A stretch of DNA of 64,000 nucleotides from Paraglaciecola arctica BSs20135. Its GTDB lineage: Bacteria > Pseudomonadota > Gammaproteobacteria > Enterobacterales > Alteromonadaceae. The stretch lies in the NCBI RefSeq assembly GCF_000314995.1, contig NZ_BAEO01000013.1, positions 61,834 through 125,833 of the forward strand, given 5' to 3'. Positions 48,295-57,312 of the stretch are shown here, in pieces. Positions within the stretch are counted from its first letter, which is position 1. Every line of letters begins with the position of its first letter. The notes beneath the pieces were generated by a model. The model saw only the letters and a program-made list of their open reading frames with translations. It was not told where the DNA came from and ran no database searches. The translations under genes were made by a program, and so were the position numbers.

Positions 48295-48308
48295 ATTGGT
48301 AGACCAAT
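48295..48308. promoter_or_regulatory. Perfect 14-base palindrome with GntR-type operator look
   Basis: ATTGGT-AG-ACCAAT is a perfect inverted repeat with a two-base centre. Its TGGT/ACCA halves resemble operators of NagR/DasR-type GntR regulators (TGGTCTAGACCA), but the centre is two bases shorter. It lies 35 bases beyond the 3' end of the gntR gene, an unusual place for an operator, so regulatory function is only possible. Confidence 0.3.
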
Positions 48309-48343
48309 TCAAATTCGTGCAATTATAAAAAATGATTTATAGA

Positions 48344-49120
48344 TTAATAATCTAACGTTATCTCAGCAATGAAACAATACTTATCGGCTAAATACCAATA
48401 ACGAGTATATTCAACACAATGATTGATTTTATCATAACCACGGCGTTCGATATAAAGTACTGGCGTGTTTATAGTTATTTTTAATTGTTCTGCCGTATAT
48501 TTATCAGCTGCACAAGCTGTAACCGTTTGTGTAGCTCGAACAGGCAAAATCCCACGAGATTTTAATGCCTCATATAACGATTCGCCCACTTCTTTACAAT
48601 CAGGAATAACCGTTGCAGGTACACAGGCTACTTCGATTCCAATAGGTAGATCATCCGCATAACGTAAACGCCAATAATGTCCAACTTTGCTATTTTGTGG
48701 CAGTCCTAAAGTGAGTGCTTCATGAGTAGTGGCAATAGCGTTATCTTTTTTAAGCCAGTGTGTATAAGGAGTCATACCACGAGCCTGCATATCTCTAGTA
48801 AAATTATATTGATCAGACAATTGTAATCTAGGTGGGACAATCGCACTGATTTTACTGGCAATCACCTGCACACCCTGACGTGGAATTAGCTTAACGACAC
48901 CCTGCCTTCTCAACTCGTCTATAGCTTTAGTAACAGTTACACGAGACACCGATAAATTTGCCGCCAATTCTCGTTGCGGCGGGAAAAAGTCTCCTTCCTC
49001 TAATATGCCTTTATCTATTGCTGCCTTAATATTATTTGCCAGTTTTTGGTACAACATACCAGGAGAGGAAACATCAATTTCCAATGCTTTCTGTAAAATT
49101 ACTTCCCGCATTTTATCCAT
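48344..49120 (-). CDS. GntR family regulator with UTRA domain (HutC/NagR type)
   Basis: A 258-residue regulator. The winged helix-turn-helix lies at about residues 20-90 (LYQKLANNIKAAIDKGILEE, PPQRELAANLSVSRVTVTKA, LRRQGVVKLIPRQGVQV). The UTRA effector domain follows (QARGMTPYTHWLKKD, YWRLRYADDLPIGIEVACVP, LYIERRGYDKINHCVEYTRY). Relatives such as NagR and DasR bind GlcN-6-P or GlcNAc-6-P and repress amino-sugar genes. It is the last gene of the leftward transporter operon, 9 bases after the PIG-L gene, so it likely controls this locus in response to an amino-sugar phosphate. The effector is inferred. Confidence 0.9.
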   Translation of the reverse strand: MDKMREVILQKALEIDVSSPGMLYQKLANNIKAAIDKGILEEGDFFPPQRELAANLSVSRVTVTKAIDELRRQGVVKLIPRQGVQVIASKISAIVPPRLQLSDQYNFTRDMQARGMTPYTHWLKKDNAIATTHEALTLGLPQNSKVGHYWRLRYADDLPIGIEVACVPATVIPDCKEVGESLYEALKSRGILPVRATQTVTACAADKYTAEQLKITINTPVLYIERRGYDKINHCVEYTRYWYLADKYCFIAEITLDY

Positions 49121-49129
49121 AAATCATTC

Positions 49130-51556
49130 TTAAACCTTATAGGTCAACAAATTTGCAATGAATGAAGCGGCACCACTAACAACCCGTTCAAGTTGGTATC
49201 CCAATAATAATGAACAGTGAATATGCTCACCGTTACCTATTTTGCCATACAGCAAAGAGCCGTTATAACGAATGCCTTCGGCATCAATCACTTCCAACAA
49301 AGGATTATAATCATTTCCCCACTCCTTAGCAAAATACAGGCCCCTGTCTTTGTGCCATCCTTGCCATGTTTTCTCATCAAGTACATTAGGTAAATTTAAT
49401 AACGGTGAATCAGGTACAAGATAGTTTACAGGGCTATCTTCTTGTGTCACACGCCAACGGAAAGATGGAGATCCTATTACTAAGTGACTTGGTGGATTCC
49501 AGTTATCATGCGGGCGATGATATAAACTTACCATACGTCCACCTTGTAAAATCCAAGGTTTTAATGCTTCCGTTTCTTGAACGCTAGCAAAACCAAGACT
49601 GCCGACAAGCAAGGTATCGTAGCTCTTTAATACATTGGGGGTTAATTCATTAATGACGTCTAATGTAATCCCTAATGACTTCAACTGGAGTAAATAATCG
49701 TCTGTTGCACCAGTCAAGCAAGCTACAGACTTATTGGGTACAACACAATCAACCACTTGTATTTTTTGCTCTGCCGTTACTGTATAACCTGTAGCATAAA
49801 TGTGTTGATAATCAATAGATTGAAACTTAGAGTTCCATTGTTTTTTACCTTGTTTCACATTAGCAGAAAGAGTGTAAGCATTTAAATTAACATCATTCGG
49901 TGCTGATACCTTAAACATCACGGTTTGTTCATGTTTAGTTAAATTTAATTCAGCGCTAGATGGTGTCACAGTCCAGCCTTTAGGTGCTTGTAACGAAACA
50001 GCTACATGACCTTTTCTGTTACCTGATACTTTCACCTCGGTTTCAAAAGAACGCTCTTTTTTAAGATTCAAATAACGTGCTGACAATGTAAAAGAAATAT
50101 CTACTTCCGGCTTAATAATCACAGGAGGAATAGAAATGTTTTGTTTTATATCAATACCATCTACTTGATAAATTAATTCGGCACGTAACGCATTATTTTC
50201 GTTTTGAAGAGAAACATAACGCTGTAAAGGATAAAACTCTCGTGAAGGAACCGTAAAGTGCATGTTCTTTTGTGCTTCTTCAAATGCACCAAGGTGATTT
50301 AATTTCACCGTTGTTAACGGTTTATTCCATTGATCATATAAGTGCACTTGAATATTGTCAAAAACACTATTTTGAGTATTGTTGAATAACACAGTTAACG
50401 AGCTAGATTCAAGGCAATACAATGAATTTGATTCCAATTTAGCCTCAACAAACAACCCTGAAATATCAGCAATCAATTTAAGCAACTGCACTTCTTTAAA
50501 TGCCAAATGTGCTTCTAAATACACATTAGTTTTTGTATCAACATTACGTAAACAATGTAACGCTTTAAGTGCTTGCTCTTTAAGCTTCTGGTGCTCAGGA
50601 AAAGAAGACTGCATTTGTTGAATAATATTGACACAACTTTGTAAATTGATATCCATATTTAATGATTTAGCCCAGTCATTTAACGACAACGGCACCCCAG
50701 CTCCCAGAACAGGGAGAGGGTTTTCATAGTGTTCCTTTAGCACATGAAAAGGTGTTTTTACACCAAATTGACTATCAACTTGAAAGCCCATTTGTTGGCT
50801 CTGGTGATATTGACGACTTTCTTCAGCTAATTGATAACTGTTTTGTTGCCATATAGGTAATATAATATCTGTCGCTAATTCAAAATGCGCTTTAGGTGGT
50901 GGTAATGCTTCATCATAAGTACCGCCGCTAGCACTCCAAGCAGGTAATAACAATTGATTCGCTTGCCATACCGATAAACCTTGCTTAAAGTGTTCTGGAA
51001 ACGCTGTTGAATCAGCAGCCAAAGAATAAGCTTCGATAGTTGCTTGTGTTACTGCACGATGTTGACCATGTTGTCCTTCGATATCCAACATCGTTGGAGA
51101 AATTACATTAGGTTTTAGCTCACGGATAACTCTTACCAACGATTCCAATAATTTCTCTTTATCCCAGTTTTGGAAAGTATCTTCAGGATTTTTAGAAAAA
51201 CCAAAATCACGAATGGTAGTATCAAAATCAGTATTACTCCAATAAAGCTCCATAGGGACATGGCGAGCCGCTTGCTCCATTTCACGACTTCGTAATAAAC
51301 CGATAGCCGTGCCTTTTTCTTTACCAATGCTGTTTTGCCCACCCTCACCACGAACCGCACAAAAATAAGCAACCCTTGCACCCATTTTTCTGGATAAATA
51401 GCTTAACGCTCGAGTTGTTTCATCATCAGGGTGCGCCCCGGTTTGCAAAAAGGTTAACGTAGTAGAAAGTGAGTTTGTTTGTAGCCACAATTGTTCCAGC
51501 GCAGATAAGTTAAGTTCACTATTTGTCGGCTTTTTTCTTTGTTTATTGTTATCCAT
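49130..51556 (-). CDS. Large PIG-L family deacetylase (amino-sugar N-deacetylase type)
   Basis: An 808-residue protein. The N-terminal PIG-L/LmbE domain (about 33-210) has the zinc motif GAHPDDE (His42, Asp45) and HGQH (163-166), typical of metal-dependent de-N-acetylases acting on GlcNAc-type substrates. A long middle follows, with beta-rich NEW3-like domains (VDISFTLSARYLNLKKERSF; GHVAVSLQAPKGWTVTPSSA), and the C-terminal part (VLKSYDTLLVGSLGF, ALKPWILQGGRMVSLYHRPH) looks like a glutamine-amidotransferase-like fold. The N-terminus (MDNNKQRKKPTNSELN) is hydrophilic without a signal peptide, implying cytoplasmic action after ABC import. Proposed role: remove the acetyl group of imported GlcNAc or a conjugate. 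Confidence 0.85.
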   Translation of the reverse strand: MDNNKQRKKPTNSELNLSALEQLWLQTNSLSTTLTFLQTGAHPDDETTRALSYLSRKMGARVAYFCAVRGEGGQNSIGKEKGTAIGLLRSREMEQAARHVPMELYWSNTDFDTTIRDFGFSKNPEDTFQNWDKEKLLESLVRVIRELKPNVISPTMLDIEGQHGQHRAVTQATIEAYSLAADSTAFPEHFKQGLSVWQANQLLLPAWSASGGTYDEALPPPKAHFELATDIILPIWQQNSYQLAEESRQYHQSQQMGFQVDSQFGVKTPFHVLKEHYENPLPVLGAGVPLSLNDWAKSLNMDINLQSCVNIIQQMQSSFPEHQKLKEQALKALHCLRNVDTKTNVYLEAHLAFKEVQLLKLIADISGLFVEAKLESNSLYCLESSSLTVLFNNTQNSVFDNIQVHLYDQWNKPLTTVKLNHLGAFEEAQKNMHFTVPSREFYPLQRYVSLQNENNALRAELIYQVDGIDIKQNISIPPVIIKPEVDISFTLSARYLNLKKERSFETEVKVSGNRKGHVAVSLQAPKGWTVTPSSAELNLTKHEQTVMFKVSAPNDVNLNAYTLSANVKQGKKQWNSKFQSIDYQHIYATGYTVTAEQKIQVVDCVVPNKSVACLTGATDDYLLQLKSLGITLDVINELTPNVLKSYDTLLVGSLGFASVQETEALKPWILQGGRMVSLYHRPHDNWNPPSHLVIGSPSFRWRVTQEDSPVNYLVPDSPLLNLPNVLDEKTWQGWHKDRGLYFAKEWGNDYNPLLEVIDAEGIRYNGSLLYGKIGNGEHIHCSLLLGYQLERVVSGAASFIANLLTYKV

Positions 51557-51617
51557 TAATAACCTCCTAAAACTTCCCTCTTTATAAGAGGAAGGTTTAA
51601 TTATTTTTATTATTCAA

Positions 51618-52760
51618 TTAGTTCTGCACTTTTACACTTACTTGCGTACTAAAAATACGCTCTTCTGTCTGTGCATCAAACAAATGTAAGTGACGAGTAT
51701 CTATGGCTATTTTTAACGGATCGTTAAGATGAATGGTATGACGACCATCAGTAATAGCTTTTATTTCCATACCGGCAATATCTGTGAATATAGTGGTATC
51801 TGCTCCTAGCGGCTCAATGACTGTCGCCTGAACTGAAAAAACACGTTCATATGATTGTGGTTGCTCATTATTTCGTAGCACGCGAATATCTTCTGGACGA
51901 ACACCGAGTTTCACAGGCTTATCTTGATAGGTAGTTAAAGGCTTATCGATACTAAAAGATAAGCTTTCTGTGTCTGAAAATTTCACACACCAGTTTTCGT
52001 CACTATTGTCGTTATTCTGCGTTAACGTTCCGTTAAGAATATTCATTGGAGGATTACCAATAAAGGTCGCGACAAAAACATTGGCTGGGGTATGGTATAA
52101 ATCCATCGGCGTGCCAATTTGCTGAATATCCCCACCTTTTAGGATCACAATACGGTCAGCTAAAGTCATGGCTTCAACCTGATCATGTGTCACATAAATC
52201 GACGTTGTTTTAACACGTTGATGCAATTTTTTAATTTCCACACGCATATTCGCACGTAATTTTGCATCGAGATTCGACAGCGGTTCATCAAATAAAAATA
52301 CCTCAGGCTGACGCACTATCGCACGGCCCATTGCGATACGCTGACTTTGCCCGCCTGATAACTCTGACGGCTTACGATCTAATAGATGGGTGACCCCCAA
52401 AATGTCAGCTGCATGAGCCACTCGTTTTTCAATCTCTTGCTTATCCATTTTTGTCGCACGTAAGCCAAACGATATATTATCTTTGACTGTCAAATGCGGA
52501 TATAGCGCATAATTTTGGAAAACCATCGCAATGTTACGATCTTTTGGCTCTAATTCATTTGATAGACGATCACCAATATATAGCTCTCCATCACTGATCT
52601 CTTCAAGCCCTGCAATCATACGTAACAAAGTCGACTTACCACAACCTGATGGTCCTACAAGTACGACAAATTCTTGATCTTTAATCGATAGATTCAGCTC
52701 TTCAATGACTTTCGTTTTGTTATAATATTTAGCAATATTTTTTAATAATACCTGTGCCAT
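51618..52760 (-). CDS. Sugar ABC transporter ATPase (UgpC/MsmX/MalK type)
   Basis: A 380-residue ATPase of the CUT1 carbohydrate importer class. It has Walker A VGPSGCGKSTLLRMIAG, the Q-loop AMVFQNYALYPHLTVKDN, the signature LSGGQSQRIAMGRAI, Walker B VFLFDEPLSNLDAKLR and the H-loop YVTHDQVEAM. The C-terminal TOBE regulatory domain (KLGVRPEDIRVL; TIHLNDPLKIAIDTRHLHLF) is as in UgpC/MalK. It is between the ArgH-like lyase and PIG-L genes and completes the importer formed with the two permeases and the binding protein. Confidence 0.96.
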   Translation of the reverse strand: MAQVLLKNIAKYYNKTKVIEELNLSIKDQEFVVLVGPSGCGKSTLLRMIAGLEEISDGELYIGDRLSNELEPKDRNIAMVFQNYALYPHLTVKDNISFGLRATKMDKQEIEKRVAHAADILGVTHLLDRKPSELSGGQSQRIAMGRAIVRQPEVFLFDEPLSNLDAKLRANMRVEIKKLHQRVKTTSIYVTHDQVEAMTLADRIVILKGGDIQQIGTPMDLYHTPANVFVATFIGNPPMNILNGTLTQNNDNSDENWCVKFSDTESLSFSIDKPLTTYQDKPVKLGVRPEDIRVLRNNEQPQSYERVFSVQATVIEPLGADTTIFTDIAGMEIKAITDGRHTIHLNDPLKIAIDTRHLHLFDAQTEERIFSTQVSVKVQN

Positions 52761-52769
52761 GATTTGCTC

Positions 52770-54266
52770 CTATGATCGCTTACTAATTAAATCGGTAACC
52801 ACTTTACTTCTTACATCTATTGCATTAAGAGTAAATGTTTCAATAGATGACCATTGTGCATTTGAACTTTGTAATTGGGCTTTATATTGGCTTACTGCCT
52901 TACGCATTTCTGATGGGGCTGGACCGCCTAAACCGTCACGCACTGCTATGAAATTTTTTGCTGATACGTAAAAACGTAGATCGTCTTCAGTTAATTGACT
53001 AGATCGTCCAATGTGTTTTTCGAATATTTGTGTGAATATATCTACCGAAACAGTTTGTAAACTTAATTCATGCTCCACTACATAAGTAGCCAATTCAGCT
53101 ACCACATGATGCGCTTGTCTAAAGGACAAATTTTCTTTTCTTACCAAGGTATCTGCTAATTCGGTAATAGTCGCACAACTTTGATCTAGATGTTGATGGA
53201 CCTTGGTTTCATTGATTTGTACTGAAGTCACAAAAGCTGTTAATAAAGACAGTAAACGATGACTATTATCAAAAGCAAGAAAGCCCACTTGTTGAGATTC
53301 ACTTTCACTATCATTCATATCGGTAAATGGTGTGTTGTGCATTGCATTTACTAAGGTATCGCACAAGCCCATACCTTTTGAAGCAATCAAACGCATATGT
53401 TCAATTGGCACGGGGTTGCGTTTTTGTGGCATAATCGAGCTGATCTGAACAAAAGCATTTGGTACATACAAATGCCCCGTTTCAAAGCTACTCCACTGTG
53501 CCATGTCTTGCACAAAACGGCCAATATGAATAAACACTAGCTTCATAGCGCTATATACGGAAGTAATATAATCACAAGAAGAAATACAACCATAAGAATT
53601 GTATAGTGGTTTTTCAAATCCTAATAACTCAGCAACACGATTACGATCAAGATCAAAGCCCGAAGTTGTAATTGCTGCCGCTCCCATTGGCGATAAATTG
53701 ACTGTATCCATAGCATTGAGCAAACGCTGTTTATCTCGTAATAACACTTCTACTAAAGCGGATAAGTAATGCGCAAAGGTAGTGGGTTGTGCTGGTTGAC
53801 CATGCGTATAAGCAACAACAACAGTATCGTAATTTTGCTCGCATACACTCAAGACCCCATTGATTAGCTGCTCCAAATCATTATTTAATTGCAACAAGCG
53901 CTTTTTAATATTTAATTTAAATAACGTATGGTCAATATCATTACGACTTCTTCCTGTGTGCAAACGTCCCGCAAGATCCGCACCTAATTTTTCTTTTAAA
54001 CAATGTTCAATAAAAAAGAAGTAATCTTCAAATTCACCCGTATATTTAATTTCATCAAAATTTACTTCTTGCTGAATCTCCTCTAAAGCATTAAGGATTT
54101 TTGAACCTTCATCAGTGGATATAATTTTTTGCTCAACCAACATCACACAGTGTGCTTGGTCAATCGCAAGGTGACCTTCTTTAAAAAACTTTTTAGAACC
54201 TTCAAATAACGGTTCAAGCACAACGTCTTTATAAATTGGTGAAGGGAAAGTAGAGGTGTCTTTCAT
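52770..54266 (-). CDS. ArgH-like C-N lyase (fumarase/aspartase superfamily), substrate unknown
   Basis: A 498-residue protein of the argininosuccinate-lyase branch. HTGRSRNDIDHTLFKL, VVAYTHGQPAQPTTFAHYLS and the signature SSIMPQKRNPVPIEHMR (catalytic Ser loop, with Lys and Asn kept) are clear, and DLDRNRVAELLGF, LYNSYGCISSCDY fit the ArgH core. It is about 35 residues longer than ArgH, and the usual QKKNPD is QKRNPV. Superfamily members release fumarate from N-substituted aspartates (argininosuccinate, adenylosuccinate, EDDS). Placed inside a sugar ABC operon, not with arginine genes, it probably acts on an imported compound rather than in arginine synthesis. Confidence 0.88.
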   Translation of the reverse strand: MKDTSTFPSPIYKDVVLEPLFEGSKKFFKEGHLAIDQAHCVMLVEQKIISTDEGSKILNALEEIQQEVNFDEIKYTGEFEDYFFFIEHCLKEKLGADLAGRLHTGRSRNDIDHTLFKLNIKKRLLQLNNDLEQLINGVLSVCEQNYDTVVVAYTHGQPAQPTTFAHYLSALVEVLLRDKQRLLNAMDTVNLSPMGAAAITTSGFDLDRNRVAELLGFEKPLYNSYGCISSCDYITSVYSAMKLVFIHIGRFVQDMAQWSSFETGHLYVPNAFVQISSIMPQKRNPVPIEHMRLIASKGMGLCDTLVNAMHNTPFTDMNDSESESQQVGFLAFDNSHRLLSLLTAFVTSVQINETKVHQHLDQSCATITELADTLVRKENLSFRQAHHVVAELATYVVEHELSLQTVSVDIFTQIFEKHIGRSSQLTEDDLRFYVSAKNFIAVRDGLGGPAPSEMRKAVSQYKAQLQSSNAQWSSIETFTLNAIDVRSKVVTDLISKRS

Positions 54267-54271
54267 TTAAA

Positions 54272-55114
54272 TTATCCTTTCAGTCCAGACATCACAACGC
54301 CTCGGACAATATATTTTTGCAGTAGTATAAAAACAATCAGGGTTGGTATAGTCGCAACACTTGCTCCCGCCATGATCAATTCCCAATCGGTATTAAACTC
54401 ACCCGAAAAAGACGCTAAACCAACAGGAACCGTATACAGTTCGGGATCGTTACTCACGATCATTGGCCATAAAAATGCTGTCCAATTTCCTAAAAAGGTA
54501 AAAATTGCTAAGGCAGAAAGGGCAGGGCCAACCATAGGCATGGCAACTTTCCACCAAATTTGAAATTCGTTTAAACCATCAATACGTGCAGCATGGATGT
54601 AATCGTCAGGCACGGTTTCAAAAAACTGTTTCATTAAAAACACACCAAAGCCTGAAATCATTCCTGGGAACATAATGCCCCAATAGGTATCTAACCAACC
54701 AAAATCCTTCACCATTAAATACCAAGGAATAACCAACATTTCAGTGGGGATCAACAACGTTGACAAGATAGCGACGAAAACCAATTTCTTACCTTTGAAT
54801 TCAAATTTGCACAGGGTATAGCCCACTAAAGAATCAAAAAACAACACACTAATGGTCGTCACAATAGCGACAACAAAAGAATTAAAAAACCAAATAAGAA
54901 AGTTCGAGTTTTCAAACAGATAGATGTAATTTTCAAGCGTTGGTTCATCAGGCCAAAAACTTAACGTGTAAACTTCTTCACCAACTTTAAGTGAAGTAAT
55001 AAACATAAATATTAATGGCATAATCATTGCCAAGCCACCAATACACAATACTGTCCAAGTGAGTAGTTTTTTCATGTCTGGTACGGCTTTCATATTCGTA
55101 GGAAGATTACTCAT
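54272..55114 (-). CDS. Sugar ABC transporter permease, MalG type
   Basis: A 280-residue inner-membrane subunit with six hydrophobic segments (for example LLTWTVLCIGGLAMIMPLIF; FFNSFVVAIVTTISVLFFDS). The EAA-type loop that contacts the ATPase is HAARIDGLNEFQIWWKVAMP, and LGNWTAFLWPMIVSNDPELY follows, typical of MalG/AraQ partners. It overlaps the stop of the upstream MalF-type gene by one base, and the lyase gene follows after 5 bases. Confidence 0.95.
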   Translation of the reverse strand: MSNLPTNMKAVPDMKKLLTWTVLCIGGLAMIMPLIFMFITSLKVGEEVYTLSFWPDEPTLENYIYLFENSNFLIWFFNSFVVAIVTTISVLFFDSLVGYTLCKFEFKGKKLVFVAILSTLLIPTEMLVIPWYLMVKDFGWLDTYWGIMFPGMISGFGVFLMKQFFETVPDDYIHAARIDGLNEFQIWWKVAMPMVGPALSALAIFTFLGNWTAFLWPMIVSNDPELYTVPVGLASFSGEFNTDWELIMAGASVATIPTLIVFILLQKYIVRGVVMSGLKG

Positions 55115-56052
55115 TATTTCCTCCTCATAAGTTTAAATTGAATAAAAGTTATAATTGATAAAATAGCAAAGAGAACCACAGTTTGTGCCGCTGCAAAGCC
55201 CATTTCAAAATCAGCAAATGCTGACTGGTAAATGTGTAAGACTAATGGACGAGATGAGTTAATAGGTCCACCTTGGCCGTCTAAAGTCATGTTATATACT
55301 TGATCGAAAATACGTAAAAAACCGATAGTGCTAATTACCACTAAAAAAACAATCGTCGGCCATAAATGTGGGAGGGTGATTTCTTTAAGTACTTGCCAAC
55401 GACCAGCACCATCAATTTTCGCTGCTTCCAAATAACTAGCAGGCACTGAACGTAACCCCGCCATAAAAATCAAAATTTGAAACCCTAGTCCTGCCCAAAT
55501 AGCAGGTGCTAACACAGACGGTAATGCTTGTTCGGTAGAGCGTAAAAACATCATTTGTTCTAAACCAAGCTCTATTAATATATTATTAAATAACCCAATG
55601 GGTGCTGATTGATAAAACCAACGCCACACCCAAGCCATTGCAACAGCAGTGGTTAAGTAAGGGATAAAATAACAAGCACGTATAAATGTATGGCCAAACT
55701 TGAATTTGTCTAAGTTATAGGCAATCGTAAATGACAGTACTAATGAAATAGGCATACCTAAAATTAGATATTCGAACGTATTGGATAAGACGACCCAAAA
55801 GACAGGATCAGAGAATAAACGAATATAGTTTTCTAAGCCGATAAATTCTTTATCTTGAACTATGTTCCATTTAGTCAGCGAAATATAAAATGAATCAATA
55901 GTTGGGTAAAAGCGCACGACAATAAAAAATATAATAGGAATAGCTAAAAACAACCAAGCCCACATTGCTTTTTTTTGCGCTACACTAAAATATTTTTTAT
56001 TGATAGATTGAGATGCTATCGTATTAGTATTCATAACAGTTTTCCTTGGCAA
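55114..56052 (-). CDS. Sugar ABC transporter permease, MalF type
   Basis: A 312-residue permease of the MalF/UgpA group. The first helix reads AMWAWLFLAIPIIFFIVVRF, then YPTIDSFYISLTKWNI and KEFIGLENYIRLFSDPVFW, a standard beginning. The EAA loop is LEAAKIDGAGRWQVLKEITL with PHLWPTIVFLVVISTIG. QGGPINSSRPLVLHIYQSAF near the end is also typical of this family. It pairs with the MalG-type gene to form the membrane channel of the importer. Confidence 0.95.
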   Translation of the reverse strand: MPRKTVMNTNTIASQSINKKYFSVAQKKAMWAWLFLAIPIIFFIVVRFYPTIDSFYISLTKWNIVQDKEFIGLENYIRLFSDPVFWVVLSNTFEYLILGMPISLVLSFTIAYNLDKFKFGHTFIRACYFIPYLTTAVAMAWVWRWFYQSAPIGLFNNILIELGLEQMMFLRSTEQALPSVLAPAIWAGLGFQILIFMAGLRSVPASYLEAAKIDGAGRWQVLKEITLPHLWPTIVFLVVISTIGFLRIFDQVYNMTLDGQGGPINSSRPLVLHIYQSAFADFEMGFAAAQTVVLFAILSIITFIQFKLMRRK

Positions 56053-56091
56053 GCTTACAAAAATATAACGAGCTCACTTTAATAGAACGGA

Positions 56092-57312
56092 TTATTTATT
56101 GAGAATCTTTTGTTCTTCATCAGCAAGTTGAGTAAGTGCTTCCTTCACAGGCATACCTTGCAAAATCACTCTGTCGAAAGCATTTAATAACACTTGACGC
56201 TGAGATGCTTCTGATTTGAATTGAGTGCTATGCGCATAGCCCAGACCTTGAATAAAAGGGCCATAAAGTTCATGCTCTACATTTTCTTTCTTTTGAGCTG
56301 CGGCAGTACGTGCTGGTAATTCACCTACTATATCTATCCAAACTTGCATCGCCTCTTCAGAGCTTAAAAAGGCAATGAATTTTTCTGCAGCATCACGTTT
56401 TTCACCCTTTGCTTTTTGCGTAACGGCATTAACCCAATAAGAAGAAACATTAGATTTAATGCCATTATGTGAAGGTAATTCAGCCACACTCCAATCTAAA
56501 CGACGTGCTTTTTTAAAGGTAGGAATTCGAAATAAACCATCAATATACATTGCCGCACGACCTGATTTAAACGCCGCTTGCCCTTCATCCATAAATCCAG
56601 GTTCAGTCACTTTATGCGTTTTAATAAAATCCGTTAAAAATTCAAGTGCTTTGGCACCAGCTTCATTATTGTAATTGACTTGTTGATAATTATTTGTATA
56701 AGGTTCACCGCCCATCTGGCGGATTAATACTTCGCGCCACCAATGATGGTACTGTTTAGCAACGTCTACAGCGAATCCTGCTTGAGTCAAGTTACCGTGC
56801 TTATCACGTTTGGTAAGTTTTTTGCTCATTTCAACCAATTCATCAAGCGTTTTAGGAGGATGAGTTAAGCCTGCTTTTTTAAACAGTTTTTTATTCCAAA
56901 ATAACCCAACTGTGCGCACGGCTGTAGGTAGCGCATAATATACCCCATCGTATTTCATACTTTGTACAATAGGATAAAACTGTTCATCTACTTCTTTCGC
57001 TGTAATATATTTATCTGTTAAAGGCTGTAACAATCCCGCCGAATGATAATCAGATACCCACCCATAATATAATTGGAGTACATCGGGGCCATGTTGTGCT
57101 GCCATGGCCGCCGCTACTTTAGTGCGATACTGTGCATAAGGAAATTTAACGTGTTTAACATTTATTTCAGGGTTTTGCTTTTCGAACTTTTTAATTAAAA
57201 GATCAACAGCTTTGACTCGAGCATCATATTTATATTGCCAATACTCAATTTCAACCGCACCCCCCGTCATTGGTATTAAACCAAGGAGCAATATTAAAAG
57301 CATTTTTTTCAT
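56092..57312 (-). CDS. ABC transporter sugar-binding periplasmic protein (family 1)
   Basis: A 406-residue extracellular solute-binding protein with a Sec signal (KKMLLILLLGLIPMTGGAVE; no lipobox). The mature domain has EIEYWQYKYDARVKAVDLLI, KFEKQNPEINVKHVKFPYAQ, AMAAQHGPDVLQLYYGWVSD, YALPTAVRTVGLFWNKKLFK and GQAAFKSGRAAMYIDGLFRI, matching family 1 binding proteins for oligosaccharides or glycosyl compounds. It heads the leftward operon, 39 bases before the MalF-type gene. The ligand is presumably the GlcNAc-bearing compound handled by this locus. Confidence 0.94.
   Translation of the reverse strand: MKKMLLILLLGLIPMTGGAVEIEYWQYKYDARVKAVDLLIKKFEKQNPEINVKHVKFPYAQYRTKVAAAMAAQHGPDVLQLYYGWVSDYHSAGLLQPLTDKYITAKEVDEQFYPIVQSMKYDGVYYALPTAVRTVGLFWNKKLFKKAGLTHPPKTLDELVEMSKKLTKRDKHGNLTQAGFAVDVAKQYHHWWREVLIRQMGGEPYTNNYQQVNYNNEAGAKALEFLTDFIKTHKVTEPGFMDEGQAAFKSGRAAMYIDGLFRIPTFKKARRLDWSVAELPSHNGIKSNVSSYWVNAVTQKAKGEKRDAAEKFIAFLSSEEAMQVWIDIVGELPARTAAAQKKENVEHELYGPFIQGLGYAHSTQFKSEASQRQVLLNAFDRVILQGMPVKEALTQLADEEQKILNK

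Noticed and set aside
52770..54266. Calling this gene argH of arginine synthesis
   Set aside because: Sequence signatures fit ArgH, but the operon context is a sugar importer and there is no argG or other arg gene, so the symbol would mislead.
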